64,000 bases of DNA from an uncultured Sphingomonadaceae bacterium (GCA_938050045.1 CALLJS010000013.1:62001-126000); one strand, 5' to 3'; positions 1 through 9,733 are shown, counted from the stretch's first letter. Notes: generated by a model from the letters alone, not told the origin. Made by a program: numbers and translations.

Positions 1-847
1 CGCCAAATCTTTTGACCATATTGCCCAGCACAAACATTTGCGTAATGACCATAGATATACCAACGATCGTCAATGAAATGCCTATCATTTTGCTATCCCA
101 TCCAAATTGCGCTTTGGCATAAAATGTCCAAGATGCCGGATATACATTGGTGGCGCATATCCAGATGAAATAGATGATGGCGACTGGGATGATTTTATTT
201 TCTTTGGATAATTTTGAAAATGTACTGAACGGATTGGCTTTTTTCCAGATAAAATCTCGTCGATCTGTATTCGCGATTGTTTCGGGGAAAAAGAAATATC
301 CATAGATTGCCACCGAAAGAGCCAATAATCCTGCCACGAAAAAGGGGATTCTTGTTCCCAAATCACCCAAATACCCGCCTATTGCAGGGCCAATAATAAA
401 GCCAACACCAAAGGCTGCACCGACCAAGCCAAAACTAGCGGCGCGGTCATCATCATTTGATAAATCGGCCATAGCAGCATTGGCAGGGCCAAATATCGCG
501 CCCAACCCTCCTGCAATAGAGCGACCAATAAATAACCAAATTATCGAAGGTGCTAGTCCCATCAGCAGAAAATCAACGCCAAAAGCGCATAGGCTGATAA
601 GAAACACGGGACGCCGTCCATATTTATCGCCAAAGCTTCCCATGAGCGGACCCATTAGAAATTGGAATATCGCATAGCTCGCGCCCATTAAACCCGCCAA
701 AAAAGTAGCATCAGCTAATGATATATTTTCCAACTCTATGATGAGATCGGGCAAAACGGGCATGATAATTCCAAAACCAACCGAATAAATAAATACGGCC
801 AGTAATATAAAGCGTTTGGAATTTTTTATTTCTGCTACCGTTTGCAT
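1..847 (-). CDS. MFS transporter, DHA1/TetA-like (partial, C-terminus off window)
   Basis: This is a proton-coupled major facilitator exporter of the inner membrane, from the drug:H+ antiporter group that includes TetA. The frame stays open from an ATG at 847 to the window edge, giving 282 residues of a protein normally near 400. A first membrane helix with a GFGIIMPVLPDL segment (residues about 25-36) is followed by the motif A loop GDKYGRRP near residues 73-80. Further hydrophobic helices and a central hydrophilic loop follow. No good ribosome-binding site is visible before the ATG. The gene is divergent from the DUF1499 gene, and a 17-bp dyad lies about 70 bp upstream. The substrate cannot be read from the sequence; resemblance to tetracycline exporters is a family label only. 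Confidence 0.85.
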   Translation of the reverse strand, partial: MQTVAEIKNSKRFILLAVFIYSVGFGIIMPVLPDLIIELENISLADATFLAGLMGASYAIFQFLMGPLMGSFGDKYGRRPVFLISLCAFGVDFLLMGLAPSIIWLFIGRSIAGGLGAIFGPANAAMADLSNDDDRAASFGLVGAAFGVGFIIGPAIGGYLGDLGTRIPFFVAGLLALSVAIYGYFFFPETIANTDRRDFIWKKANPFSTFSKLSKENKIIPVAIIYFIWICATNVYPASWTFYAKAQFGWDSKMIGISLTIVGISMVITQMFVLGNMVKRFG

Positions 848-913
848 AGGGATTGATAAACCTGATAAGTGAAGAGAGATTTGCGTTAATGAATGCGTTT
901 CTTTGTCATTCAA

Positions 914-962
914 ATTAGCATTTGTCTAATGATAAGCTTGTTTTTATTGTGAAAGCACAATA
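914..962. promoter_or_regulatory. Dyad and hairpin in divergent promoter region
   Basis: Two symmetric elements lie between the divergent MFS and DUF1499 genes. ATTAG at 914-918 is mirrored by CTAAT at 926-930 with a 7-base spacer, a geometry usual for TetR/MarR-type operators. TATTGTG at 945-951 and CACAATA at 956-962 form a perfect 7-bp stem with an AAAG loop. No regulator gene is adjacent in the window, so assignment as an operator is inference. Confidence 0.3.
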
Positions 963-997
963 GTTGAATATGTAAATTAACTAGCAGGTGTGAGATA

Positions 998-1870
998 ATG
1001 TCCGATAAAAATGATACTGATGGCAATCAAAATAACGATGAGAATTTGCGCGTTTTTCCCGCAGAAAAGTCCAATAATATTGCGATAGCTAATAGAAGCT
1101 TTTTTCTAAAAGATTGGCGAGCCAGTCTTTTATTCTTTGCGGCTATTGGCGGATCATTATGGGGTGTCATCGCGTCATTTGGGAGTGGTTTTGGTTTTTG
1201 GGGATTCCGCTCGGCGTTCGTGGGGCTTCAATATTCTTTCTTTTTGACTTTTGCAGTACTCTGTTTTGGCACAATTTTTATCATTTGGGACAGGGTGAAA
1301 AAAAATAAACCATCATGGCTATTGCGCATATTGGCTCTGGCTATTGCGGGGCTATATGTGGGTTATTTACTGACTATATATTTTACGGCGCAAAGCGTGC
1401 CCGCCATTCACGATATATCGACCGACCTTGCCGATCCACCCACATTTCAAAAATTGTCACTGCGCAGCGATAATCTTGATGATATTCCCAATGATGATGA
1501 TATGACGGGGCTTTCGCCATTGCAACGCTGGACGCGGCTCCACCAAGAAGCCTATCCCACTATTCGCTCGGTGCGTGTCGATATGAAGGTAGCCGCTGTT
1601 ATCACAAAAGCCGAACGATTGGCCAAAGATAGGGGGTGGGATATTGCTATTTCAACGCCTGAGCTAGGACGATTAGAAGCGACCGATACCACAGCTATTT
1701 TTCGGTTCAAGGATGATGTGGTGCTGCGCGTTAAACCCACGCAAGATGGTGATGCCAGTATTATCGATATGCGCAGCGTCAGCCGCGTTGGACAGAGCGA
1801 TTTAGGGGCTAATGCACAGCGTGTTGAGAGCTTTCTTGCCGATTTGTCGGGAACGACAACATCAAATTAG
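998..1870 (+). CDS. DUF1499 domain membrane protein
   Basis: Membrane protein of unknown function with a C-terminal DUF1499 domain. The acidic, Asn-rich N-terminus (residues 1-40) is followed by hydrophobic segments near residues 45-70, 75-100 and 108-130. The DUF1499 part fills about residues 150-285 and carries the family's typical end, with VDMK, FRFKDDVVLRV and SVSRVGQSDLG. The ATG at 998 has a weak GTGAG upstream. The gene stands alone, divergent from the MFS exporter. Nothing in the sequence gives a biochemical role. Confidence 0.85.
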   Translation: MSDKNDTDGNQNNDENLRVFPAEKSNNIAIANRSFFLKDWRASLLFFAAIGGSLWGVIASFGSGFGFWGFRSAFVGLQYSFFLTFAVLCFGTIFIIWDRVKKNKPSWLLRILALAIAGLYVGYLLTIYFTAQSVPAIHDISTDLADPPTFQKLSLRSDNLDDIPNDDDMTGLSPLQRWTRLHQEAYPTIRSVRVDMKVAAVITKAERLAKDRGWDIAISTPELGRLEATDTTAIFRFKDDVVLRVKPTQDGDASIIDMRSVSRVGQSDLGANAQRVESFLADLSGTTTSN

Positions 1871-2025
1871 GGAAATGTATGAATAAAATATAATATTCAA
1901 CCTATTGTCATGATATTTGTTAGCGTGCTTTTTTCATGAGCAGTCATAGGGTTTTTACGCGCCCTAGCAGGCATAATAACATCCAATGATTTGTCATAAG
2001 GCAGGTTGGACATTCGAATCTTGGA

Positions 2026-3174
2026 TTATTGCGGCGTTAATTTGCGCAATTTTCCGCCTTTGCCATCTTCTAATAGCCAAAGCGCACCATCAGGGCCTTG
2101 TTCAACCTCTCTGATGCGCGCTTCCATGGGCCATTCATCCGCTTTTGTGAGGTTTTTACCATCAATTTTAAGACGAACTAAGGCTTGTCCCGCAAGACCG
2201 CCGAGCATTAATGAGCCTTGCCATTCGGGGAACATTTCACCCGTATAGGCAATTAATCCGCTGGGCGCTAACGTGGGATTCCAAAATATCTTGGGGGCTT
2301 CAAAGCCATCACCCTCGCTATGATCGGGTATGTCGCGCCCGTCATAATGATTGCCATTAGATACAATGGGATAACCATAATTGGCTTTGGCTTTGACCAG
2401 ATTGACCTCATCGCCATGCGCAGGCCCCATTTCTTGATTCCAAAGCTGGCCTTTTGCATCAAAGGCCAAGCCCAATATATTGCGGTGGCCCAAAGACCAT
2501 ATTTGCGAGCGTATGGCATTAGCTTTGGTATAAAATGGATTGTCTTTGGGGATAGTGCCATCGGGGTATAGACGAACAATTTTGCCCATATTGCTATCCA
2601 TATCTTGCGATGGATCAAATTTTTGCCTTTCGCCCGAACCGATGAATAAATATTGTCCATCAGGCGAAAATGCGATGCGATGCGAATAATGGCCGCGCCC
2701 TGTTACCTTTGGATATTGTGTCCAGATGATTTCCATATTTTCAAGGCGATTACTATCTTCCAAATTTAATTTTGCGCGCCCAACGACTGCGCCGCGCGTA
2801 TCATTGTCACCAGCCTCTGCCCAGCTTAGATAGACCATAGAGTCATTTTCAAAATCAGGAGATAAAACAACATCGCCCAACCCGCCTTGACCGCCATAAT
2901 CGACTGTTGGGACGCCTGCGATTTCAACAGTTTCACCACCTTCTTCAAATAATAATAATTGACCGCTTTTTTCTGTTATAAGTGCCCTTACTGAAACCCC
3001 AGGCAGAAATGTCATGGCCCAAGGTTCATTGAAATTAGCAATATCTTCGATGTTAAATCCAGTCGCCGTTGATTCACTTGATATGCTGGCATTGCCATTG
3101 CTGCAGCCAATAGTAGTGAGGGCCAATATAGGCAATGAACAGATGAGACTTATTTTTGATGATAATTTAATCAT
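2026..3174 (-). CDS. PQQ-dependent sugar dehydrogenase (GSDH/YliI-like), exported
   Basis: Soluble-type glucose/sorbosone dehydrogenase family enzyme (six-bladed beta-propeller), which oxidises aldose sugars with PQQ. The 382-residue length is normal. The N-terminus is a signal peptide with an imperfect lipobox ending at Cys24, so the protein is periplasmic and possibly a lipoprotein. Family hallmarks are GGQGGLGDVVLSPDF (about residues 93-107), GRGHYSHRIAFSPDG, the GHRNILGLAFD segment and the MGPAHGDEVN segment, which contribute PQQ/calcium contacts in known members. No PQQ synthesis gene is in the window, so cofactor supply is unknown. It is a single-gene unit. Confidence 0.9.
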   Translation of the reverse strand: MIKLSSKISLICSLPILALTTIGCSNGNASISSESTATGFNIEDIANFNEPWAMTFLPGVSVRALITEKSGQLLLFEEGGETVEIAGVPTVDYGGQGGLGDVVLSPDFENDSMVYLSWAEAGDNDTRGAVVGRAKLNLEDSNRLENMEIIWTQYPKVTGRGHYSHRIAFSPDGQYLFIGSGERQKFDPSQDMDSNMGKIVRLYPDGTIPKDNPFYTKANAIRSQIWSLGHRNILGLAFDAKGQLWNQEMGPAHGDEVNLVKAKANYGYPIVSNGNHYDGRDIPDHSEGDGFEAPKIFWNPTLAPSGLIAYTGEMFPEWQGSLMLGGLAGQALVRLKIDGKNLTKADEWPMEARIREVEQGPDGALWLLEDGKGGKLRKLTPQ

Positions 3175-3477
3175 GATATTTCTCTTGGAAAATTAAATAA
3201 ATATGCTGTTGAGAATCTGTATATAAAAAAATATAATGTGTATAGAGCCGCCTTACAATAACAAGCTAGGCAATAATAAGCAGGGCAATAATAAGCAGGG
3301 CAATATATAATAAAATACCGTTCTAAATCAGTGCATGCAAACTTACGGCTTGCAAAAATCATAAATATGGCATAGTGGGCGTTTATCCCAAAATTCTGAA
3401 TATTTGAGGGGCTAGCGCTTAGGGGCTGGCACCAACGATATTGCATGATGATTGGTCTATAACGATAAAGGAATGAC
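3175..3477. other. Intergenic region upstream of rimP
   Basis: This 303-bp stretch separates the divergent sugar dehydrogenase from the rimP operon and should hold the promoters of both. It contains a 15-bp tandem repeat (listed separately). An AAAGGA Shine-Dalgarno sequence sits just before the rimP GTG. A TATAAC hexamer at 3458-3463 has no convincing -35 partner. No gene is supported. Confidence 0.5.
3256..3300. repeat. 15-bp tandem repeat, three copies
   Basis: Three head-to-tail 15-bp units begin at 3256, 3271 and 3286. The last two are identical (CAATAATAAGCAGGG) and the first differs at two positions. A partial fourth copy (CAATA) starts at 3301. It is non-coding and lies upstream of rimP. 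Confidence 0.85.
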
Positions 3478-4011
3478 GTGAGCGATATTGAGCAATTAAC
3501 AGCATTAATCGAAGCTGAGGCCAAAGCTTTGGGTTTTGATCTTGTGCGGGTTCAATGGATGGGCGTAGGCGATGAACTTTCCCTGCAAATTATGGCAGAG
3601 CGTCCCGATACACGCCAATTAGTGATAGAAGATTGCGCGGCTTTATCGCGGCGCATATCGGAAAAATTTGATGCATTAGACCCAATAGAAGAAGCCTATC
3701 GATTAGAGGTGAGCTCGCCTGGTATTGACCGTCCTCTGACGCGGCTGAGCGATTTTGTTGATTGGGCAGGGCATGATGCGCGCATAGTTTTGATCGATGC
3801 AATGAAAGATCGCAAAAAGCTTCGTGGGAAAATCGCGCGCGTAATTGGTGATAGCATAAGCTTTGAAGACCGTAAATTTGGAGATTTTGAATTTTCCTAT
3901 AATAATGTAGATAATGCAAAGCTTCTCTTGACAGATAGATTAATTGCGGCAACTGCTCCATTGATGAGCGATGGTGTTGATGTCGTAGAACATGACGATA
4001 AGGAAGAATAG
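3478..4011 (+). CDS. rimP: Ribosome maturation factor RimP
   Basis: Cytoplasmic factor for maturation of the 30S ribosomal subunit. The 177-residue protein shows the family core with the YRLEVSSPGIDRPL signature near residues 78-91, followed by the C-terminal SH3-like domain. The start is GTG at 3478, supported by AAAGGA about 7 bases upstream. It is the first gene of the rimP-nusA-ylxR-infB operon, 3 bp before nusA, the standard arrangement in proteobacteria. Confidence 0.95.
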   Translation: MSDIEQLTALIEAEAKALGFDLVRVQWMGVGDELSLQIMAERPDTRQLVIEDCAALSRRISEKFDALDPIEEAYRLEVSSPGIDRPLTRLSDFVDWAGHDARIVLIDAMKDRKKLRGKIARVIGDSISFEDRKFGDFEFSYNNVDNAKLLLTDRLIAATAPLMSDGVDVVEHDDKEE

Positions 4012-4014
4012 AAG

Positions 4015-5718
4015 ATGGCCAGTCCCATTTCTGCTAATAAAGCTGAACTTTTAGCAATAGCTAATGCAGTTGCGAGCGAGAAAATGATTGATAAATCAAT
4101 CGTTGTTGAAGCTCTGGAAGAAGCTATTCAGCGTGCTGCTCGGGCGCGCTATGGTGCTGAAAATGATATTCGCGCCAAGCTTGATACTGAAACAGGCGAT
4201 TTGCGCTTGTGGCGCGTGGTAGAGGTCGTCGAAGAAGTTGAAGATCATTTCAAGCAAGTGGATTTGAAACAAGGCAAAAAGCTTGAAAAAGATGCAAAGC
4301 TTGGTGATTTCATTATTGATCCGCTGCCGCCTGTCGATTTGGGCCGCATTGATGCGCAATCGGCTAAGCAAGTAATTTTCCAAAAAGTGCGCGATGCAGA
4401 GCGTGAGCGTCAATTTGATGAATATAAAGACCGCGTTAATGAAGTGATTACAGGCGTGGTGAAGTCGGTTGAATTTGGTCATGTTGTTGTTGATCTTGGT
4501 CGTGCCGAGGGCGTTATCCGCCGCGACCAGCAAATCCCGCGTGAAGTGCTGCGTGCTAATGATCGCGTGCGCGCAATCATTACTAAGGTACAGCGCGAAA
4601 ACCGTGGCCCGCAAATCTTATTAAGCCGTGCGCATCCTGACTTTATGCGCAAATTATTTACCCAAGAAGTACCCGAAATTTATGATGGAATTATCGAAAT
4701 TAAGGCCGCTGCGCGTGACCCAGGCAGCCGCGCGAAAATCGGTGTGATTAGCCATGATACCTCGATTGATCCTGTTGGTGCATGCGTGGGTATGAAAGGT
4801 AGCCGCGTTCAAGCCGTGGTTCAGGAAATGCAAGGCGAGAAAATCGACATCATTCCTTGGTCTGAGGATACAGCTACTTTTATCGTCAATGCCTTACAGC
4901 CCGCTACCGTTAGTCGCGTTGTTATTGACGAAGATGAAAATCGTATCGAAGTGGTTGTTCCTGATGACCAATTGAGCCTTGCCATTGGGCGGCGCGGGCA
5001 AAATGTTCGTCTTGCTAGCCAATTAACGGGCCGCGCGATTGATATTATGACCGAAGCTGAATCGAGCGAAAAGCGTCAAAAAGAATTTATGGAACGCAGC
5101 GATATGTTTCAAACCGAATTGGATGTGGATGAAACATTGTCCCAGCTATTGGTGGCCGAAGGCTTTAGCGAGCTTGAAGAAGTCGCTTATGTTGCGCCCG
5201 AAGAGCTTGGTACAATCGAAGGCTTTGATGAAGAGCTGGTGGCTGAGCTTCAAAACCGTGCTACCGAAGCATTAGATCGCCGCGAGGAGGCTTCGCGTAC
5301 CGAGCGTAAAGAGCTGGGTGTCGAAGATGATTTGGCCGACCTGCCGCATCTTACCGAGGGTATGTTGGTCGATTTGGGCAAAGCTGGTATCAAGACATTG
5401 GACGATCTGGCCGATTTGGCTACCGATGAATTGATTCAAAGAGCGCGTCCGCCGCAAAAACGTAATGATCGCCGCAATGATCGTCATAAAGTTGATGAGA
5501 AGCCTGGTATCTTGGCCGTTTATGCGCTGACCGAAGAGCAGGGCAATGAAATTATCATGGCTGCTCGTGCGCATTGGTTTGACGATGAGCCAAAAGTTGA
5601 GCCAAAAGTTGAGCCAAAAGTTGAGCCAAAAGTTGAGCCAAAAGTTGAGCCAAAAGTTGAGCCAAAAGTTGAGCCAAAAGTTGAGGAGGACGCCATTGTT
5701 GCGGAAAACCCTCAATGA
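4015..5718 (+). CDS. nusA: Transcription termination/antitermination protein NusA
   Basis: RNA polymerase-binding elongation factor acting in pausing, termination and antitermination. The N-terminal RNAP-binding domain (about 1-130) is followed by an S1 domain (VVKSVEFGHVVVDLGRAEG, about 145-170). Two KH domains (GACVGMKGSRVQ and AIGRRGQNVRLASQLTG) and a C-terminal pair of helix-hairpin-helix acidic repeats follow. The 567-residue protein ends in an unusual tail in which residues 525-556 are eight tandem EPKV units, encoded by perfect 12-bp DNA repeats. The stop codon overlaps the start of ylxR. The tail is outside all known NusA domains; its function is unknown. Confidence 0.97.
   Translation: MASPISANKAELLAIANAVASEKMIDKSIVVEALEEAIQRAARARYGAENDIRAKLDTETGDLRLWRVVEVVEEVEDHFKQVDLKQGKKLEKDAKLGDFIIDPLPPVDLGRIDAQSAKQVIFQKVRDAERERQFDEYKDRVNEVITGVVKSVEFGHVVVDLGRAEGVIRRDQQIPREVLRANDRVRAIITKVQRENRGPQILLSRAHPDFMRKLFTQEVPEIYDGIIEIKAAARDPGSRAKIGVISHDTSIDPVGACVGMKGSRVQAVVQEMQGEKIDIIPWSEDTATFIVNALQPATVSRVVIDEDENRIEVVVPDDQLSLAIGRRGQNVRLASQLTGRAIDIMTEAESSEKRQKEFMERSDMFQTELDVDETLSQLLVAEGFSELEEVAYVAPEELGTIEGFDEELVAELQNRATEALDRREEASRTERKELGVEDDLADLPHLTEGMLVDLGKAGIKTLDDLADLATDELIQRARPPQKRNDRRNDRHKVDEKPGILAVYALTEEQGNEIIMAARAHWFDDEPKVEPKVEPKVEPKVEPKVEPKVEPKVEPKVEEDAIVAENPQ
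5587..5682 (+). repeat. Eight perfect 12-bp tandem repeats in nusA
   Basis: The unit GAGCCAAAAGTT occurs eight times without a single mismatch and encodes (EPKV)8 in the NusA frame. Identity at every third codon position indicates recent expansion by slippage or recombination. Copy-number changes would be in frame for nusA. The array ends one base before the AGGAGG that precedes the ylxR start. Confidence 0.97.
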
Positions 5719-6415
5719 GACTTCAAATACTCCTGTAAGGCGGTGTATATTGACAGGTGATCGAGCGGCCCAAGGGGTGCTTGTGAGGCTTGCTATTGAC
5801 CCTGAAGGTATGATTGCCCCTGATGTCAGGGCCAAGGCCCCTGGGCGCGGTGCTTGGATTGGTGTTGATGGGGCTACTCTTTGTGAGGCACTGAATAATG
5901 GTAAATTGCGCGGCGCACTTGCTCGCGCTTTTAAGGGAGCATCGCTCACTCTTCCCGATGATTTGACGGATAAAATAGCTTTAGAAATGAAAAATGCTGT
6001 TTTGAACCGTTTAGGCCTAGAATCGCGCGGCGGCTATGTGCTGACGGGTTCTGAAAAAATTGCCGCTGCAGCACGGAGCGGTCAATTATTCGCGCTTTAT
6101 CATTCCGCCGATGCGCGCGAGGACGGCCGAAGAAAATTAGATCAAGCATGGCGCGTTGGCAGCGATAGCGAAGGAAACGGTCTGCAAGGGACGATAATTC
6201 CCGCCGATCGCGGTGCAATATCGGCTGCTTTGGGCAAAGAAAATGCGGTGCATATCGGGATTAATGATAAAAAATCAGCTCAGCGATTGGAGCATCATCT
6301 TCGCCGCTGGATAAATTTTACTGGATGTTCTATTGATCCAGATAACAATCGGTTGAAATGCGATGCTGATGCATCATTTACCAACCAAAATATAAGGACT
6401 AGGTCTGTTCGATGA
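5699..6415 (+). CDS. ylxR: YlxR family RNA-binding protein (DUF448 plus L7Ae-like domain)
   Basis: Predicted nucleic-acid-binding protein of the nusA-infB operon. The DUF448 domain begins with RRCILTGDRA, a hallmark of the family. The C-terminal part (about residues 115-205) resembles a ribosomal L7Ae-type fold, a fusion usual in alphaproteobacteria. The open frame extends back through the nusA repeats, but an AGGAGG at 5684-5689 with TTG codons at 5696 and 5699 places the start there; TTG 5699 gives 238 residues and a normal N-terminus. The gene overlaps nusA by 20 bp and infB by 4 bp (ATGA), so translational coupling is likely. Confidence 0.88.
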   Translation: MRKTLNETSNTPVRRCILTGDRAAQGVLVRLAIDPEGMIAPDVRAKAPGRGAWIGVDGATLCEALNNGKLRGALARAFKGASLTLPDDLTDKIALEMKNAVLNRLGLESRGGYVLTGSEKIAAAARSGQLFALYHSADAREDGRRKLDQAWRVGSDSEGNGLQGTIIPADRGAISAALGKENAVHIGINDKKSAQRLEHHLRRWINFTGCSIDPDNNRLKCDADASFTNQNIRTRSVR

Positions 6416-8892
6416 GTGATGAAAAAGAAGAAAAGCCAAAGCTAACGCGCAAACCATTAGGTTTGAAGCGCGCAGTTGATTCTGGCGAAGTGAAGCAGAC
6501 TTTCAGCCATGGACGCACCAATAAAGTGGTGGTCGAGGTGAAACGGCGTAAATTGGTGGGTAAGCCTGGTTATGTGCCTGAACCAGAAGCAGCACCGCCA
6601 CCGCCTCCACCGCCGCCTGTAAAAGAAAAGCCTGCTCCAGCGCGTAAAAGCGCGGTTGATGAAAATATGTCGCGTCAAGAGCGTCAGGCAAAACTGCTGC
6701 GTGAGGCAGAGGAATCGCGTCTCAATATATTAGAAGATACGCGCCGCCGTGAAGAAGAGCAGAAAAAACAGCGCGAAGAAGAGAGCAAAAGGCGCGCCGA
6801 AGAAAAGAAAAATGAGCAAGAAAATAAGGATAAGGTAGTAACGCCTGTTGAGGTTGCCCCTGAACCTGAAACGCCGAAAAAATCGAAAGTCGCGCCGCCG
6901 CCGCCGCGCAAATTTTCGCCTGTTGAATCGCCAGCGCGTCCTGCGCGCGAAGAGAAAAAACCAAGCCGACCTTCGCGCGATCGTAATGATCGCCGCCAGT
7001 CTGGAAAATTAACCGTCAGCCGCGCCCTAAACGAAGATGATGGTGCCAGAGCGCGCTCATTGGCTGCGCTAAAACGGGCGCGTGAGAAAGAAAAACGTGC
7101 CCAATCAGGCGGGGGTTCAAGAGAGCCGCAGGTTAAAAAAATACGCGATGTAAAAGTGCCAGAAGCCATTACGGTGCAAGAGCTTGCCAAGCGCATGGGC
7201 GAAAAAGGCGCTGAATTGGTCAAGGCCTTGTTCAATATGGACATGATGGTGACGGTTAATCAGACTATCGACCAAGATACAGCGGAATTGCTTGTCGAGG
7301 AATTTGGCCATAGGATTAGCCGTGTATCGGAATCCGATATTGAGATTAATGTTGAAACCGACATCGATCCAGAAGATACGCTGAAACCGCGTGCCCCTGT
7401 TGTGGCTGTTATGGGTCATGTCGATCATGGTAAAACAAGCTTATTAGATGCGCTGCGCGGTGCGGATGTTGCCGCTGGTGAAGCTGGCGGTATTACCCAA
7501 CATATTGGCGCATATCAGGTTAAAACCAAAACAGGCGATGAAATCACTTTCCTTGACACGCCCGGTCACGAAGCCTTTACAGAAATGCGTCAACGCGGCG
7601 CGATGGTGACGGACATAGTGATATTGGTTGTGGCCGCCGATGATGGATTAATGCCGCAAACCATAGAGGCCATTAATCATTGTAAATCGGCTAATGTGCC
7701 AATGATTGTTGCGATTAATAAAATCGATAAAGAAGGCGCGAAACCTCAAAAAGTGCGCGAACGATTGCTGGAGCATGAAATCATCGTCGAGCAAATGGGC
7801 GGTGAGGTTCAAGACGTCGAAGTTTCTGCGCTCAAGAAAACCAATTTGGATGGATTGCTGGAAAAATTGGCCTTACAATCTGAATTGATGGAACTCAAAG
7901 CCAATCCTGATCGGGCTGCCGAGGGTGTTGTTGTCGAAGCCCAGCTCGACAAAGGGCGCGGTGCTGTGGCAACGGTTCTGGTCAAGCGCGGTACTTTGCG
8001 GCGCGGAGATATTTTCGTTGTTGGTGAGGAATCGGGCAAGGTACGTGCGGTTATCAATGATAAAGGCCAGCAGATAAAAGAGGCTGGCCCATCGCAACCT
8101 GTCGAAGTATTAGGGCTTAGCGGTGTTCCATCTGCGGGTGATATGCTCACCGTGGTGGAAAATGACCAACGCGCGCGCGAGGTTGCTCTTTATCGTAAAG
8201 AGCAAGCGAAAAAAGCGCGTACGGCACTGGCCCCAGCATCTGTGGATTCGATGTTTTCTGCATTGTCGGCGAATAATGCTATGGAATATCCTGTGGTTGT
8301 TAAGGCCGATGTGCAAGGCTCTATGCAGGCGATTGTGACGGCGCTCAATAAAATATCAACCGATGATATTAAAGTGCGCGTGCTGCATAGCGGTGTTGGC
8401 GGTATTACCGAATCCGATGTGATTTTGGCCAATGCTTCCAATGCACCGATTATTGGTTTCAATGTTCGTCCCAACAGCAAGGCGCGAGAGATATTAAAAC
8501 GCGAAGCTGTACGGCTGAAATATTTCGATGTGATTTATCATCTGACCGAGGACATCCGCAAAGAAATGGCGGGCGAACTTGGCCCAGAAATTATCGAGAC
8601 CGTTGTTGGCCGTGCCGAGGTTAAAGATGTGTTCAAATCTGGCAAAAAAGACAAAGCCGCTGGTTTGCTGGTTACCGATGGGTATATCAAGAAAGGCATC
8701 CATGCCCGTCTAACGCGCGATGATGTGATTGTCAGCTCGACCATAATAGCATCCTTGCGCCGCTTTAAGGATAATGTCGATGAAGTCCGTACGGGCCTTG
8801 AATGCGGTGTTGTTTTGGAAGACACTAATGATGTTAAAGTAGGTGATATGCTCGAAGTGTTTGAAACCGAAGAGCGCGAACGCATATTGTAG
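6412..8892 (+). CDS. infB: Translation initiation factor IF-2
   Basis: GTPase that brings initiator tRNA to the 30S subunit. The 826-residue protein has a long charged and Pro-rich N-terminal extension with alternating Arg/Glu coiled-coil-like sequence (about 85-230). The G domain has G1 GHVDHGKT at residues 335-342, G3 DTPGHE and G4 NKID. Domain II and the C-terminal IF2 domains follow ([22 protein letters not shown]). The ATG overlaps the ylxR stop. Confidence 0.98.
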   Translation: MSDEKEEKPKLTRKPLGLKRAVDSGEVKQTFSHGRTNKVVVEVKRRKLVGKPGYVPEPEAAPPPPPPPPVKEKPAPARKSAVDENMSRQERQAKLLREAEESRLNILEDTRRREEEQKKQREEESKRRAEEKKNEQENKDKVVTPVEVAPEPETPKKSKVAPPPPRKFSPVESPARPAREEKKPSRPSRDRNDRRQSGKLTVSRALNEDDGARARSLAALKRAREKEKRAQSGGGSREPQVKKIRDVKVPEAITVQELAKRMGEKGAELVKALFNMDMMVTVNQTIDQDTAELLVEEFGHRISRVSESDIEINVETDIDPEDTLKPRAPVVAVMGHVDHGKTSLLDALRGADVAAGEAGGITQHIGAYQVKTKTGDEITFLDTPGHEAFTEMRQRGAMVTDIVILVVAADDGLMPQTIEAINHCKSANVPMIVAINKIDKEGAKPQKVRERLLEHEIIVEQMGGEVQDVEVSALKKTNLDGLLEKLALQSELMELKANPDRAAEGVVVEAQLDKGRGAVATVLVKRGTLRRGDIFVVGEESGKVRAVINDKGQQIKEAGPSQPVEVLGLSGVPSAGDMLTVVENDQRAREVALYRKEQAKKARTALAPASVDSMFSALSANNAMEYPVVVKADVQGSMQAIVTALNKISTDDIKVRVLHSGVGGITESDVILANASNAPIIGFNVRPNSKAREILKREAVRLKYFDVIYHLTEDIRKEMAGELGPEIIETVVGRAEVKDVFKSGKKDKAAGLLVTDGYIKKGIHARLTRDDVIVSSTIIASLRRFKDNVDEVRTGLECGVVLEDTNDVKVGDMLEVFETEERERIL

Positions 8893-8909
8893 AGGATATA
8901 GGATAAGAT

Positions 8910-9308
8910 TTGGCAATAGGATCACCTTCTTCTAATTTGATGCAATCTAGGCCCATTTCTTATGAAAATGGGATAGCGACCATTGAATTTGTTGCGCCTG
9001 AAAGCTTCAAAAGCCCGCGCGGTGTGGTGCAGGGCGGTCTTATCGGCGGCTTTATGGATGAAATTATGGGCAGTGCGATACTGTCTGAATCCAAAGGCAA
9101 ATTGCTGCCGCTCAACCTAGATATGACTATGAGCTATATAAAGCCTGTGCCTGTTGGGAAATTAATCGGCAAAGGCAGAGTGGTCAAAATGGGGCGTAAT
9201 GTCGCTTTTATCGAAGGGGAATTGCTTGATGAAGAAGGCAATTTATTGGTGAAATCTTCCTCTACTGCTATGCTAACGGAAGTGCAAGAAGGGATGTTTG
9301 GTGGCTAA
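8910..9308 (+). CDS. PaaI family hotdog-fold thioesterase
   Basis: Probable acyl-CoA thioesterase of the PaaI/hotdog family, 132 residues. The core [19 protein letters not shown] (about residues 37-55) contains the helix and acidic residue used for catalysis in the family. The [12 protein letters not shown] strand follows. The start shown is TTG at 8910, with AGGATA upstream; an ATG at 8940 is possible. It sits between infB and rbfA and its 3' end overlaps rbfA, so it is carried in the translation operon although its role seems metabolic. Confidence 0.85.
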   Translation: MAIGSPSSNLMQSRPISYENGIATIEFVAPESFKSPRGVVQGGLIGGFMDEIMGSAILSESKGKLLPLNLDMTMSYIKPVPVGKLIGKGRVVKMGRNVAFIEGELLDEEGNLLVKSSSTAMLTEVQEGMFGG

Positions 9309-9702
9309 ATTTAACGATATATCGAGCGAAGGCCGCTCGGTTCGTTTGCTGCGCGTGGGTGAGCAAGTACGGCATATTTTATCCGAATTATTGCTGCGCG
9401 GTGAAGTGCATGATGAAGTGTTGAGCAGCCAGAGTGTCAGCGTCACCGAAGTGCGTATGTCGCCCGATTTGCGCCATGCTAAGGTTTTCGTAAAACCTTT
9501 GTTAGGGAGCGATGAAGAAGCTGTTATTAAGGCACTGCGCACCAACACGGCTTTTTTTCAACGCGAAGTCGCTGCCCGCACCAAAATGAAATATGCGGCC
9601 AAATTGAAGTTCTTAGCCGATGAGAGCTTTGATGAAGTGGCGCGCATTGATAATCTGCTCAATGATCCCAAAGTTGTGCGCGATTTGGAAATTGATGATT
9701 GA
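9301..9702 (+). CDS. rbfA: Ribosome-binding factor A
   Basis: Small KH-type protein that binds the 30S subunit during 16S rRNA maturation. The 133-residue product has the usual [20 protein letters not shown] core and the [16 protein letters not shown]-terminal helix. The preferred start is GTG at 9301, 7 bases after AAGGG; TTG at 9298 is the alternative. It overlaps the thioesterase gene by 8 bp. Confidence 0.95.
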   Translation: MAKFNDISSEGRSVRLLRVGEQVRHILSELLLRGEVHDEVLSSQSVSVTEVRMSPDLRHAKVFVKPLLGSDEEAVIKALRTNTAFFQREVAARTKMKYAAKLKFLADESFDEVARIDNLLNDPKVVRDLEIDD

Positions 9703-9733
9703 AGTCATTATAACGCAGGGGCATGTCTAAATC

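Noticed and set aside
1-847. Tetracycline resistance determinant
   Set aside because: Only general DHA1/TetA family similarity is visible and the C-terminal half is missing; no basis for a resistance claim.
3427-3444. Sigma-54-like TGGCAC and TTGC before rimP
   Set aside because: The spacer is 8 bases; the -24/-12 consensus needs 5.
5587-5682. Possible CRISPR-like array
   Set aside because: Units are contiguous 12-bp repeats with no spacers and lie in frame inside nusA.
5272-5949. Minus-strand frame with a LNFW repeat
   Set aside because: It is the antisense reading of the nusA tandem repeats and the ylxR 5' part; both sense genes are certain.
6684-7244. Ser/Arg-rich minus-strand frame opposite infB
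   Set aside because: Shadow of the repetitive charged N-terminal region of IF-2.
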